NCBI GenBank assembly: GCA_036874045.1
Contig: CM072336.1
Coordinates: 13,077,001-13,141,000, forward strand
Source: Cymodocea nodosa
Taxonomy: Eukaryota > Streptophyta > Magnoliopsida > Alismatales > Cymodoceaceae
Direction: 5' to 3'
Length of the DNA: 64,000 nucleotides
In this document: positions 44,271 to 56,025 of the stretch, in pieces
How positions within the stretch are numbered: position 1 is the first letter of the stretch
How the letters are laid out: the number at the start of each line of letters is the position of its first letter
Made by a program: the position numbers and the translations under genes
Notes under the pieces: model-generated
What the model was told of the DNA's origin: nothing
Database searches by the model: none
What the model saw: the letters and a program-made list of their open reading frames with translations, nothing else

Positions 44271-45750
44271 GATTTTCAAATAATATATAGTATCCATTAT
44301 CAATTAGTTTTATAACACTTAGCAAATTAAATCCTAAGTTTTCTTCATACAATACATTCAAAATAACACAAGTAGGAGTTATTTGAACATTACCCATACT
44401 TATGATTTTATCCTTGCTTTTATTTCCAAATATTACACTTCCTTTCTTGGTATTTGTAAAATTTTTCAATAGGCTTTTCTGTTCGATCATGTGACTTGAT
44501 GCTCTACTATCCAAAATCTATTTTGATGTTGTTTTCTCTTGCTAAACAAGTTAAAAAGAATTGTTTCTTGGGACCAAATATCATTGAGGACTAAGTTGAT
44601 TAAAAGAATATTTCTTCTTTTTGTTTAAAAATAGTTTAACTTTATCATTTATATTCTTATTAATTGTAAGTACTTCTGATTTATCATTAGCTTCATACTT
44701 ACTTATAGAATTATTGCTCTTATTAATATTGTTTTTATTTTTAGATGTAGTATAACCAAGACCAAACTAATTTTTATTAGATGCTAATTTATTTTGGTCA
44801 TGCTCATACATTTACGTAAGATTGTACTAAGATTTTGTACTTGTATTTAAATTTTCAGTACATACAAAATCTTTTTTTGCACAAGAATTTTTAGATAAAG
44901 AACATGCAAAACCAATAATTGGTCTAATACTAGTATTTTGAATTTCATACTTAGGTTTCTAAATTTTCAGTTTACTATAATCGTCTGAAATTTTAGAAAC
45001 ATTAGTAATTGAATTTCCAAAACAAGAAACAGGATTTTTAGAAACATTGATAGTCATGTTAGAAGTACATTTAGATAAATTATATTGATTTATATTATTA
45101 CTACATGATTCATCCCTTGAAGTACCGACTTCTACATATTTATTACCTTGTTTCATAATAAAATGAATTTTAGTCTTAGATTTACTTGAACTACAAGTAA
45201 TAAATCCTTTGTTGGCTTGAGATTCAAGATATTCAGGATAATCAAATCCTAAGCCAAATTTATATGGCATCATAGGGGTACTAGTTAGCTTGTCTAACTT
45301 AGTTTGACTTAAATTTCATTTCTTAATGGTGGAATTTAAATCTAGCTCTCTCATTTTTAATTTATCAATCTCTAACTCACGATCATTTATGCTGTTTCTC
45401 AATTTTTCATTTTCAGATTCTATCTTTAATTTTTCAGCATTTATATTCTGTATTTATTCATGTAAGACACTTTTATTAAATCTAAATTTATGCAAGTCTA
45501 TAGCATGATTTTCATTATCACATTTAAACTTTTCTAAAGTAGAAGATAGGAAACAATTTTCTTCTTCCATAATGGACAAAGAATTTCTAATATTATTATT
45601 TTCCAATTTACAAGCTTTAAGTTTTTGTAATAATGCATGATAAGCACATAATAATTCATCAAAGTTAAAATCTGAATGACTTTTAGGATCAGATATTACC
45701 TTAGACTCATCTACTATGAAGCACACATGAGCAACGTCTTCTGACTCTTA
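44271..45750 (-). pseudogene. Copia protease and long gag-pro linker
   Basis: 44514-44266 has DSRASSHMIEQ, in which DSGAS is changed to DSRAS, KKGSVIFGNKSKDK and NLGFNLLSVIKL. It then stops; the pre-integrase, INT and RT core domains are deleted. Upstream lies a serine/lysine/asparagine-rich linker with GLGFDYPEYL and a coiled coil (45726-45454), which corresponds to the linker at 58263-59225 of the plus-strand Copia. Confidence 0.82.
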
Positions 45751-46809
45751 TTATTCTTCTGAATGTGAAGATTTTGATGATGATTCCTTAGATTCAGACT
45801 CTTCTGATGTGTCATCCCAAGTGACCTTCAAAACCTTTTTTTTGTAAAACTTTTTTTGAGTTTTCTAAGCCTTCTTCTTCTGATTTGTTCTACTTTGTTT
45901 TTCATTTTTCCTTATAGGACAATTTGGAGAAAGATGCCTAGGTTTCTTGCAGTTGTAACATACATACTTTCTAGATGAAGAATTTTTTTCATTTAGTGAC
46001 TTTGGCATTGAGGGTTTGTCATTTCTATTCCTTTTTCGTCTCCTAGCTTTTCATGCTTTCTTAAATTTCCTAGTGAGCAAAATCAAAACCTCATCAGAAT
46101 TAGTGGATATTTCAGAATCTGAATTAATTTTGAAGGTTATTTCTTTCTTCATTTTTAATTTATTGTGACTCAGTGAATCATTTAATTGAACTTCATAAGC
46201 AGTTAAATTTCCTATAAGTTCATTTATTATATAAACATTTAAGTCTCATGATTCCTCAATTAATGTCACTTTCTAAGATCAATTAGAACTTAGGAATTTG
46301 AGAATTTTTCTCACCAAATCCTTCTGTTCAAAATTCTTTCTTAAGCATTTCAAAGAATTTATGATATCTAGGAATCTTGAAAACATCTCAGAAATACTTT
46401 CATTTTCATGCATCTTAAAGAGTTCATACTTATGAATTAACATATTAATTTTAGTATTTTTAACTTGAGAAGTACCTTCATATGTAACTTCTAATGCATG
46501 CCACACTTCATAAGTAGATTTATATGCCGACACTTTATTGAACTGTTCATAACTCAATGCACAAAATAAGATATTTAAGCCTTCTACATTTAGAGTTTCA
46601 TTTTCTTTTTCAATAACTATCCAAGTATTATAAGTAGTAGTTAACAGATTATATGGTTTAGAAATCATGAACCACAACTTGTGATCTATACTTTGAAGAA
46701 AGACTGTCATCCTATATTTCCAATATTCAAAATGTATTCCATCAAATAAAGGAGGATGGTTAAGATTTTGGTCTTTATACAAAGAAAAATTACCATTTCC
46801 AGTAGCCAT
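45751..46809 (-). pseudogene. Copia gag
   Basis: The ATG at 46807-46809 begins MATGNGNFSLYKDQN, then PPLFDGIHFEYWKYRM, LWFMISKP, the SYEQFNKVSAYKSTYEVWHALEVTYEGTSQ region, and MLIHKYELFKMHENESISEMFSRFLDI. The first 176 codons are open; stops follow at 46279. The zinc knuckle CYNCKKPRHLSPNC, complete in its CCHC residues, lies at about 45960-45920. Confidence 0.9.
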
Positions 46810-46990
46810 CTTACCTTAGATTTTTCAACCTATAAGATTTTAAACAGTTTAAAACTTTCGAAAACAACTTAAGCCTAAAATCAACAAAGTTAAACTTATG
46901 CTTAAATGTTAATTTCTGTTTAAAAATAAGGAAGTTAGAATAGGCTCTGATATTAATTAAGTTGGTATCAATTTTATATCAAAGATTATT

Positions 46991-47006
46991 AACAAGCTCT
47001 GATACC
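46991..47006 (-). other. Primer binding site (initiator tRNA-Met)
   Basis: The minus strand reads TGGTATCAGAGCTTGT, a perfect match to the Copia PBS core TGGTATCAGAGC, two bases after the LTR end ATCCTACA. Confidence 0.93.
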
Positions 47007-47008
47007 AC

Positions 47009-48310
47009 TTGTAGGATAAAATGACTATATAAGGGGGGGGTGAATTGTATTTTTCAACATTTTCAATTATAGTTGAAACTTCAAAATTAAAAATAAGTTG
47101 AGACACTATTTCAATCAAATCATTTTATTCAAGGTTTCAATTACAATATACAATTCAATTTTCCTCAGAAATTGTAGATGCAATTATATAACAATATCAT
47201 GTTTCATCTAATCAATTTCATAATTACAAACAAAGAAAACTAATTTGCCGAATTTAAAGCATTTCTCCCTATTTGAGATTTTTCTTATTATTCTTCTTCT
47301 TCTACAAATCTTCAATGATTAATATCTAACTTTCTTTGATTAATCGAATTTGCTTTCTTTAAATTCTTCAAATCTTCAATGACATATATTTGACTTTCTC
47401 TTTTTCACCGAATTTTCTTCTATCTAAGAGTTTTTCCTTGGAGAGGTGTTTTGATCCTTGAAAATATATTTCGTTTGGTATGTAGGGATGATTGATCAAT
47501 GAGAATTCTATGCCTTTTATATTATATCTTCATTTCATGTATATCTTCCACATTTAACTACAATCAATTTTTCACTCGTCACGTCTTCTCTTTTTCCTTC
47601 ATCGAAATACACATTTTCTGATCCATGTTTTCCTTTCAAATTTTCTTTAATCATCAATCCTAGATCTTTGAAAATTTTCTTGCAAAATAAACTTTTTCAT
47701 CCAAAATTTTCCGTTAAGCTTAATAACAAGTCGTTGTATTAATGTTAATTAAACGAGTAAAACAAGTAGATTTATAACTTAACATATCTAATTTAACAAG
47801 TTCATCATGTGCCAATTCATGTGACATGTACTATAACTAACTCAATGAACTAAGTTTGTGGTTTTACGTTAACTCAACAAACCAGCTTCATGGTGTTACA
47901 GTTAGCTCAACGAACTAATTTCATTGTGTTATCAATAACACAACGAATCAGTAATAAATAAATATTTTAAATAATAAAGTATTTACCACGTGCAAGAATA
48001 ATAACTTCAAGTTTATAACGCTAATTTAACGCATTGCCTTAGTGTTCAACATAGCAATTCTACGTGTGTAGTTATGTTAATTTAACGAGTTAAACATGTG
48101 TAACTCATGTGATACAATATAACATTCGTAAACTTTAATTTCACAATGTGCATAATACTAACTTAACAAATTCGTCTCTTCACTTTAACATTTTGTTTAC
48201 TAACTCAATGAGTTCTCACGTAACCTATTTTAACCTTTAAGCTTATAACTCAACAAGTTCTTACGTGACATTTTTACAAATAAAGTACTAACTCAACGAG
48301 TTGTCTTAAC
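47009..48310 (-). mobile_element. 5' LTR of the deleted Copia, right end uncertain
   Basis: On the plus strand it begins TGTAGGAT and soon has the GGGGGGGTGAATTGT block, the inverse of the Copia LTR terminal region also found at 54522, 57172 and 63614. At 47740-48310 it carries TTAACGAGTT, AACTCAACGA and related words, but few complete hairpins. No clear LTR start (TGTTAGGA) can be found, so the right boundary is set at the last array word. Confidence 0.75.
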
Positions 48311-49169
48311 GTGCATTGTACATGATACAGAAATATAACTTTAAAATATATCATGCTTTACAATAAAAACACATGGTATTTAATGTTTAGTTAAATGAAA
48401 AGTTAATATAACTTAATGACTAGTTATTAACTTAGCATAATTTTAGATTCATTATAGACAAGTATTTATATCAGTAAATTTTTTATGTATTAATAGATGT
48501 TTTTAATTTACTTTTACAAATATAGTAATTAAGTAAATATGATTACATTTGTTTAGTACACATTATTAAAATAAAATACTCAACACTTACATTTGTGTAT
48601 ATGTGTGTGTGTTTTGAAGTGTTGTGATCGTAGTTTTGTGAATTTTACTTTATGTTGTTTTGAGTTTGTATATAGAATTGTATATGCATATTATATGAAA
48701 ATTTTGTTTACTCATATTTACAATAACTATAATAAACGTTGTACACTTATGGTAATTAAAATTTTTGAACAAATGCAAATTTTATGGTCTTCGAATAGAA
48801 AGAACCTAAGGTAGTCTTGAATATTGATTTTAAAAGCTCAAAGTTTACAAAATTGTGATTCTACTATGCAGATTTAAGGCAATGAAAATCTTGAGATATT
48901 AGGTCATATACAAAATTTATTTAACATCTTTCTTAATTCTATCTTAACTTTAAAATTGGATTTTATGCCACGAGAGAATTGCTAAAATTCAACCAAAATT
49001 AAACATTTTCTTGATTCTACAATTCAAAAAAATTGAATCACAAGGCACTATTTCTTAATTTTAACAATTTTCCTAAGAAAATCTTAACGACCTAAAATCC
49101 AAAGTTCTAAAATCTACGCCAAATCCAACCTAGCCAAGAATAAAAAGAAAATTTAAACTATTCATAACT
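48311..49169. other. AT-rich intergenic stretch downstream of the OCT gene
   Basis: No gene, LTR or repeat that I recognise; a short TGTGTATATGTGTGTGTG run lies at 48592-48612. Confidence 0.5.
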
Positions 49170-49175
49170 TTTATT
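49170..49175 (-). terminator. Candidate polyadenylation signal of the OCT gene
   Basis: AATAAA on the minus strand, 100 nt after the OCT stop codon. Plant signals are loose, so this is a reasonable rather than certain site. Confidence 0.45.
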
Positions 49176-49274
49176 TTAAAAATTCGCCCAATCACCGCCA
49201 ACCACACCAATACAAGGTAGATATATATAAATGTTCGGAAGACGTGAGACATTCCATTTGGCTATCGCCACCGT

Positions 49275-51611
49275 CTAATGATCTTGAGATCTCTCCACTT
49301 CTGGATCGGCCGTCGCCCCCAACTTTTCTTCCTTTTGCTGTTGCTCCAGCGTTTCATAAAGTGGTGCCTTTCTCGTCTCCGGCAACCATACGATCAGAAC
49401 TGCGCTGAAGAGCGCGAATACCGCGAACACCACGAAGAGCAACGCCGGACTCACCCTTCCTAAAACCACCAGCACCGGTGCCACAGCCGCCCCCAGCATA
49501 CAGGCCTGCCGCAGCATCGACACGGCGAAGTTCCTGACCTGGGTCGGGAACAGCTCCACGCAATAGATGTACAGAACGCTGAACGCGGTGGAGGACGCCA
49601 TGAAACCCAGTGCCTCCGCCACAAGCTGGGCCCAGCTGTGGTGCGACTTCGATCTTGTCCTGTTCCCGATGAAAGGTATGCAGATCGCACATGCGAACCC
49701 CGCCACGACGGAGGCAGAGGAGTAGAGGATGCGGCGGTCCATGAAGCTGAGAAACACTCCCCCGACGAACACGGCGGGGATCTCCATCATCGCGTTCACC
49801 GCCACGGCAAAGTAGAGGTTGAAGCTCAGGTTCTCCACGTTGAGCTGGATGCCGTAGTAAACTAACCCAATCCCGAATCCTGTGATCATCAGGAGAAGCA
49901 TTCTTCTCGCTGCCCATCTTGACGACCATATGTTCTCGTTAGGCAGGGGGCTCCCGTTGGAGGCGGCGGCGGAGGTGGTCAATAGGACGACGTTGTCCGG
50001 CAACTTCTTTCCGTTGAGGCTCCCGAATTTTTTCAGAACTCTGAGGGCTTCGTCCGTTTTCCCTTTGACTGCAAGCCACCTGCTCCACCCAACAGTATAT
50101 GTTTGAGATTTTTGCGTGAACTCAAACTGGCTAAGAAATGAGCAAGATGCAGAAATACTATTGTTGTGATATGGAGTACAATTAAAGGATGTGTGTGTGT
50201 GTGTATAATAAGTAAAAAAATACTAGTTACTATTACAAGTTCAAATCTCTATCATGCAAACTACAACAAACTATCCAGATAATCTGGATTGTTGAAATTG
50301 TAAAGAATACCTCGGTGACTCGGAGATGAAGGGAAGGAAGAGGAGGGAGTAGACGAAAGGTGGGCCGGCGAGCACCCGGTACAGAGTTCTCCATGACCTT
50401 CTCGTCGGGTAAGCGATCAACGGGAGAAAGAGGAACCCCATGGTGAAGAAGAAGAAGCCGTATTGGCCAACCTGGCCGCGCCACTTACGTCCAACGGCTT
50501 CGGTCGCGAGGACGAGGCTGCAGATACCGATGCCGGCGCGGGCAAAGCCACCGAGGAAGCGGAGGACGGCGTAGACCCAGATGTTTGGCGAGAAGGAGGT
50601 GAGTAACGCAGTTATGGAGGTGAGCAGACATGTGAGAAGGACTGTCTTCTTCCGTCCTAGGCACGTGTCGGCTAAGCGACCGTAGACGCCCGACCCTGCC
50701 CGATAGATGAAAAATCTACTGAGATCGTTTCGTCAAAAAGTTATTGTTTTTTGTTTACAAGTCAGATTTAAAAGTTCATAATTACTTGCATATTATTAAA
50801 AATGTATGATTTTTTTTAGTAAAGAACGCTTATGTCATGATAATATTAAAGTAAAACGAAAATTATTTTTAATAACATACAAGTAAATATAAATTTTGAA
50901 TGATATATAAATATTACTAGAGTTTTAACTATCTGCAAATAAAAAATCAAAAACTTTACTGAGATGATCTCAAGTATTAGGACCTTCTCTGAGATGAGAT
51001 GTTAGGGGAAAATATATAGACACATAATACGAAATTCTCTGACATGGTTGTTTTTATACTTCTCGACAATACTTGACTTGGTGTTCTCTATATATATGGC
51101 AAAATGGATTATCATTGCATTATTAAAAAAGCTTTAAGAGATATTTGATATTATTAATTAATTAGCTAAACAAAGAGGCGTGTACGGGTGTACCTATTAT
51201 ACAACCGAGGAAGAACATGGACGCAGGTAGTCCAGCTCTGAACTTGTGCCCACATACGAGGCCCCACTCGGCGATGATCGAACTGCCATTGCCGCCCACC
51301 CACTCCCAGCTCCCCGGCTCCATCCCGCACATCGCCGACGGGCTCGTCGGGCACGAGGACGCCGAACGGGACGAGCCGGTGCACTCCCACGCCGGCTGCG
51401 CGTCGCTGAATATGGTGACGAGCGTGATCTGCGAGTCGAAAACCCTGGCCATCGAGAGCAGCAGCACGTGCACCACCTGCGAAAACCCGAACGGCCCGAC
51501 GTGCTCCTCGATGATGTCGTCGACGGTGAGCTCCGACGTCCTAACGACGTTGCCACTTGTCGCGGCCCGCTGCCCATCCGGCGCGGCCACCTCCTCTTGG
51601 CTTCCCTCCAT
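49275..51611 (-). CDS. Organic cation/carnitine transporter (MFS), three exons
   Basis: Exons 51611-51194, 50695-50311 and 50079-49275, with GT-AG introns of 498 and 231 nt; the joined coding length is 1608 nt (535 residues plus stop), the usual size of plant OCT proteins. The N-terminal region has [15 protein letters not shown], then [20 protein letters not shown] and GSWEWVGG, typical of the OCT extracellular loop. Exon 2 starts at the MFS loop motif [11 protein letters not shown]. It also has [12 protein letters not shown] and [19 protein letters not shown] at the exon 2/3 junction. The last third contains [19 protein letters not shown] and ends [16 protein letters not shown]. Twelve membrane segments are expected. 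Family members move carnitine, polyamines or similar cations across the plasma or vacuolar membrane; the substrate here is not known. The start at 51611 fits family length; an upstream in-frame ATG near 51734 would add an atypical leader. The exons are GC-rich against AT-rich surroundings. No stop or frameshift is seen. Confidence 0.93.
50186..50206. repeat. GT microsatellite in OCT intron 2 region
   Basis: A (TG)n run of about nine units, within the 231-nt second intron. Confidence 0.8.
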
Positions 51612-51717
51612 ATCGATTGATCTTGCCACTAGCTTGTGGTGTTGTTCGGCTGTACGTAGGCCAGAATATATTGCTGAACTCTGCATACGTTCCCAGCTTG
51701 TTCTTTGTTTGTGCGTG

Positions 51718-51737
51718 TGTATATATATATACACACA
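51718..51737 (-). promoter_or_regulatory. TATA-like tract upstream of the OCT gene
   Basis: The minus strand reads TGTGTGTATATATATATACA about 110 nt before the start codon at 51611, a plausible TATA box or (TA)n/(TG)n microsatellite giving a 5' leader of some 70-80 nt. Confidence 0.5.
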
Positions 51738-52499
51738 TTAAGACGTGCTGGCTGGTTCGAGTGTTACGAGTGTGGGTCGAGTCAGGCAGCAACATCGTAA
51801 CCTTTTTCCAAATTCTCGGTGTGCTGTGATATGGTATCGGCATATTCTTCGTCCGGTGACGTCCGAAGTCTTCCAATTTCTGTCGACATCTCTCGTTCTC
51901 CACGAGAGTGGTTCCTCACATCTATTTCACGCCACTACTTCAATTGTACGTAGCAGAACAGGAACCGATCTGCGTGGGCTGTTGAACAACGGTCAAACAT
52001 AAGTTGATCTCTAAGTCACCGTTTAGATGAGATTGAACGATGAGATTACATTGGTTAGATTATACATTTGATTAAATCGAAGGTTACATCGTTTAAATTG
52101 AAAATTATATCGGGTTGGTTAAAAAAAATTAAATTGATTAAACGTCTCTTCTATAGACACAAACATATTCACTTTTCTCATATATATATGTATATGAGTC
52201 TTAACCTCCTACTAGTGCCCGTAGCTAGAAAGATATGGATAATGCTCGTCGCCATTTGATTTGTGCATTCACCGTTGTTTTATCATGCATCAACTACCGT
52301 ACGACATATTTTATATAATTGATTTTTTTTCCACTTCCTCTTGCAGTCCTCTTTCTAATTTATTTTTATCGTCGTATTGACAGTAAAAAAAAGAAAAAGA
52401 AATAAATAAAATTAAAATATTTTAGATGAGAAATGTCATGTTTAAAATTAAAATACAAAATATAATGTTTAACTAAAATAAAGAAAAAATATATATTAA
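51738..52499. other. Intergenic region upstream of the OCT gene
   Basis: The first 250 bp are moderately GC-rich and probably promoter; an inverted TTACATCG/TATATCG-like AT-rich stretch at 52020-52120 and poly-A/T tracts follow. No gene is visible. Confidence 0.5.
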
Positions 52500-53439
52500 T
52501 GTAAGACTGTAGTATTACAAAAAGAAGGTAAATTGTCTTTAAAATTTAAAATTTCTAATAGATAAAATAAAAATACAAAACACTTAATTCTAAACTTTTT
52601 ATTGATAAAGTATGAATTTACAAATATTTATAATATAATTCTTTATTTGTTGGTTTTGATATAATTTAATTTGAGATATAATTCAAATGAAAAACTAAAA
52701 TAAACCTTAACTAATCTTAATTGAATTGTATTTTTCAAATCTAAACCTCTATACGTACCTTTTGATTCTTCTAGAAATTTGCTCTACTTCTACATCTCCT
52801 TGCTTTTTCTTTTTGAATCTCTTACCCTTTCTTCGTAATAGCTCTTTCTCTGATTTTGCTTGAGATTCAATGAGATGAGATTTCTCTACTTTGATTTGGG
52901 ATATCTTTATCTCGATTGGTGTAGGGATGAATGAAGTGTAGCTCGTATCCTTTATTTATAGTAATAGAACTATGATTTCATGTTTAGTATATTCATCCAC
53001 TTAATCTATAATTTATGATCTCACATACTATTTCAAATTTAAATTATCCACGTTCTCCACTATCTTTTTGAATTTCCATGATCTCTACTTTCTTTTTGAA
53101 TTTCTATGATTCCTTGTTATAGAATAATCGAAAATCTTCTTTCTAAAGAACTATAGAATATATCTTTTTAAGTCGCCTCTTTAATCAAACATTTATCCTT
53201 TAAAACTTGTAAAAACTTGAAAACATATGAAAACTTAAGATGTTAAAAATACACATGCAGATAACTTAACTATATGAGTTTTTAGTATACCTTTTCAACT
53301 AACTTGAAACATTAACTTATAACTATACAACTATGCAAAACTTATTAACGCCTAACTATGTGATTGATATAAAATTGTATATTTAGACTTATCTATAAAC
53401 TTAGTAAAAATATTCATTATCAAAATAAAATTCCTAACA
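52500..53439 (-). mobile_element. 3' LTR of a truncated PPTP-carrying element (940 bp)
   Basis: The plus strand begins TGTAAGACTGTAGTATTAC and ends TTCCTAACA. It aligns with 54522-54815 (CTAACAGATAAAATAAGAGC, CACAAAACACTT, TTTATTGACTTAAAG) and with the LTR ends of the Copia at 56026. A minus-strand purine tract, the inverse of ATCTCTTCCTTTTTG, directly precedes the LTR start at 53439. Confidence 0.8.
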
Positions 53440-54521
53440 ATCTCTTCCTTTTTGATAATGACAAAACCTAATAAGTCTAACTTTCTAAATAATCTTTCTC
53501 CCCCTTTTTGTTATTATAAAAATAAAAAATTCATGTAAGGAAGAAATTTTTTTTTTAAGTATACAAATTCAAAAAGAACTTTAACCTACACAAATAAATG
53601 TGGATACATAATAATTGTTTACAATAAATAAAAGATTTGAATAAATAAAATAGTTATTTACATTTGACAACAAATTACAATAAGTGTTTTATGTTTAATG
53701 CATAATTTATTTTTATTCTTTCATAAGCCCCTTTGTTATCTAAAAATATCTAATAAAGTGTCTAAAATATTCTATACGATTTTTATACTGACTCTATTTA
53801 CTTGATCAACAATTTCTTGATCTAAGTTGGTATTTCGAACTTGTGAATGTTGTTGTATCTATCCTATATGTCTATCTATATGTTGTTCTTATTGTACTAA
53901 ATGTTATTCTTGTTGCTACTCTTGTTGTGATCTTGCTGTCTATGTTGAATTTCAAGTGGATTTGTTTCTTGGTATTTTTTTAGTTCCTTTGTAAAGAAAG
54001 ATCTTAATTTCATCTTTTTCTATGGCTAATGTGTAATATTTGTTTGACTTGCCACAATTCTTAATATTACATCACCAAAAAATTATTTACCCTACAAATT
54101 TAGAATATGATAAATAAATATATCATACTAGTTCACTTGTATGTGATTGATCAAGGCATATGTTACATAAAGACAACATTTACCAACTTCATGACCAAAC
54201 TTTTGAAAAATTAAAGCATGCAAGATCTTTGTAATAAACCTTGCTTGGACATTTAAGTCATTTAACAATCTTAATTCATTGTTGCCATTAGAATATTTTG
54301 CTAACTATTTGATGTCTCATCCTAATTAATAAACCTATTTTCTTTCTGATAGTTTAACTCCTTCACTTTTCAATCCCAACACTTCATGCAATAATTCTAG
54401 AGTTAATTGAATGTCTGGTTCTTATATATTTGAAGCAAGAATATCTTCTACAACTTTTAAGTTTCAGTAAAAGTAACTTACAATATCTAGAAGTGATAGA
54501 TAGCTTGGTTGTTGTGGAAAT
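53440..54521 (-). pseudogene. PPTP-like protein remnant upstream of a PPT
   Basis: No long ORF, but the minus strand from about 54470 to 53950 reads in one main frame, with many stops, through the conserved PPTP blocks: VSYFY with NLKVVEDILAS, QLTLELLHEVLGLKSEGVKL, RLLNDLNVQARFITKILHALIF, QKFGHEVGK, YVTYALINHIQVN and FFGDVIL. These line up with FYANL, ITPELLHSILGLKNEGQE, VNW and FYGD blocks of the loci at 10503-12177 and 19699-21948. A Gln/Asn-rich tail follows, and a second purine tract (inverse of TCTCCCCCTTTTTG at about 53502) precedes the main PPT at 53440-53455. As at 10503, the PPTP ORF is the last gene before the PPT. The 5' part is lost at 54521. Confidence 0.65.
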
Positions 54522-54815
54522 TGTAGGATCATAGTATCACAAGAAGGGGGGTGACTTGTGTCTTAAGTAATTTAAAATTACTAACAGATAAAATAAGAGC
54601 ACAAAACACTTGCAAATGAAATTCTAATCTTTATTGACTTAAAGAAAGAATTTACAATTACTTTTCAACACAATTCCTTACTTGTCGGTTCTGATACAAT
54701 AAAGTTTGAGATACAATTTAAAGAGAAAATAAAATTCTTATTCTAAACTAATTTGAATTGTATAAAACTTGATCTTCATGCACGTAGCTTCTTTTCCTTT
54801 CTTTTGCTTAACTTC
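54522..54815 (-). mobile_element. 5' LTR fragment of the truncated PPTP element
   Basis: Starts TGTAGGATCATAG with GGGGGGTGACTTGTG and matches 52500-52780. It is cut at 54815 by the insertion of another LTR. No PBS is found on its left side, so the element's 5' end was deleted. Confidence 0.75.
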
Positions 54816-56025
54816 TGATGGGATCGAATGGCACACTAGAGGGGGGTGAATAGTATTCTAATCAAATTTATTTTGCTTTTAAATTTTCAGAAGTTGTAGA
54901 CACTAATGAACCCTAATTAATTGATTAAGTTAAATGTAAAGTAAAAAGTAAATGACACAAAGGATTTTATAGGGTTCCCCAAACTAGGTAGTCCACTCTT
55001 CAAGGCCACAACCTTGAGAATTCCACTAAGTGCTTTAAGGCTAAGCACAAACCTTAAACAAGTTACTTTTGCAAGCTAAGCAACAACTTTACAGATATTT
55101 TTAAAGGCTAAACAAAAACCTCACACAAAGTACCAACTTTGTGTACTCAAGACCCTAATCTTGAGCAAGTGAAGTATCACACTTCACTCTCTTTCCCAAG
55201 ACCCCAACCTTGTGAAGGTATACTCACAACACCCTTGTGAGTTAGGGTTTTCAAACACAATGAGAAAACAATTTTATTGTAGGAGTCATAGACTCAAAAT
55301 GATTAAAAACACACAACACAAAGACAACTCCTGTGGGGAGTCATTTGATGAAGCTCTAGGAGAAATTTTGATTGATCTGTAGGTTTTAATCTTCAGTACT
55401 TTGTTGCAGACGAATCTTTAGAGTGTTTGTAGGATTGTTGAAAAACCAATTTCTCCTTTTATGTGTTGAAAATCTGTGTTCTCTTTATTTTCTATTTTTT
55501 GCAAATCCTTTTCTATTCTTCCTTCGAAATTTGCATATATGAAAAGGATTTTGAAAATGGTTAGATTCCTTGTGTAGTAATCCATTTCCAGCAATGTTTA
55601 ATCATAATTAATTTGAGATCTGCAATCAAAAGACATCTTACCAAAATAGTTTGTCAATAAATAGCAATTGTAGATTCTATAAAAATAAAATCTTTAAAGG
55701 CTTTCAGAAAATAGAAGACTTAGATGACTAACCTATCGAAACTTAAAAACATTTTGGATAGTTAGAGTTAACATTCTGAAAGGTCACATAAGTCATGCAT
55801 TTAAATCAAAACATGTGCCCTTTTGAAACAATCGCATAAAAATATTAAAGATAAACTATCAGATTGAGAAAACATGTTTCGGATACTTACAGAAAATAAC
55901 TCTTCAAACCTTAAGGCATTTCAGATAGTTACACAAGTAACCTTCCGAAAAGTCACTTAAGTTAGAAATATTAAAATTAACTATCCAAAGCTTAAAATAG
56001 ATTTTAGATACTTACTAAAGGTAAC
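54816..56025 (-). mobile_element. Second copy of the PPTP-element LTR, partial
   Basis: Begins TGATGGGATCGAATGGCACA and matches 8445-9665, with the hairpin array at 55020-55245 and CGGATACTTA, ACTTAAGT words at 55740-56020. It breaks at GGTAAC (56025), the insertion point of the following Copia; the remaining 500 bp would lie beyond that element. Confidence 0.8.

Noticed and set aside
49354-49929. Long antisense and alternative-frame ORFs over the OCT gene (also 51197-51577, 51217-51741, 51246-51620, 49638-49865)
   Set aside because: They overlap the well-supported OCT exons; GC-rich codons leave few stops in other frames. None has a recognisable domain.
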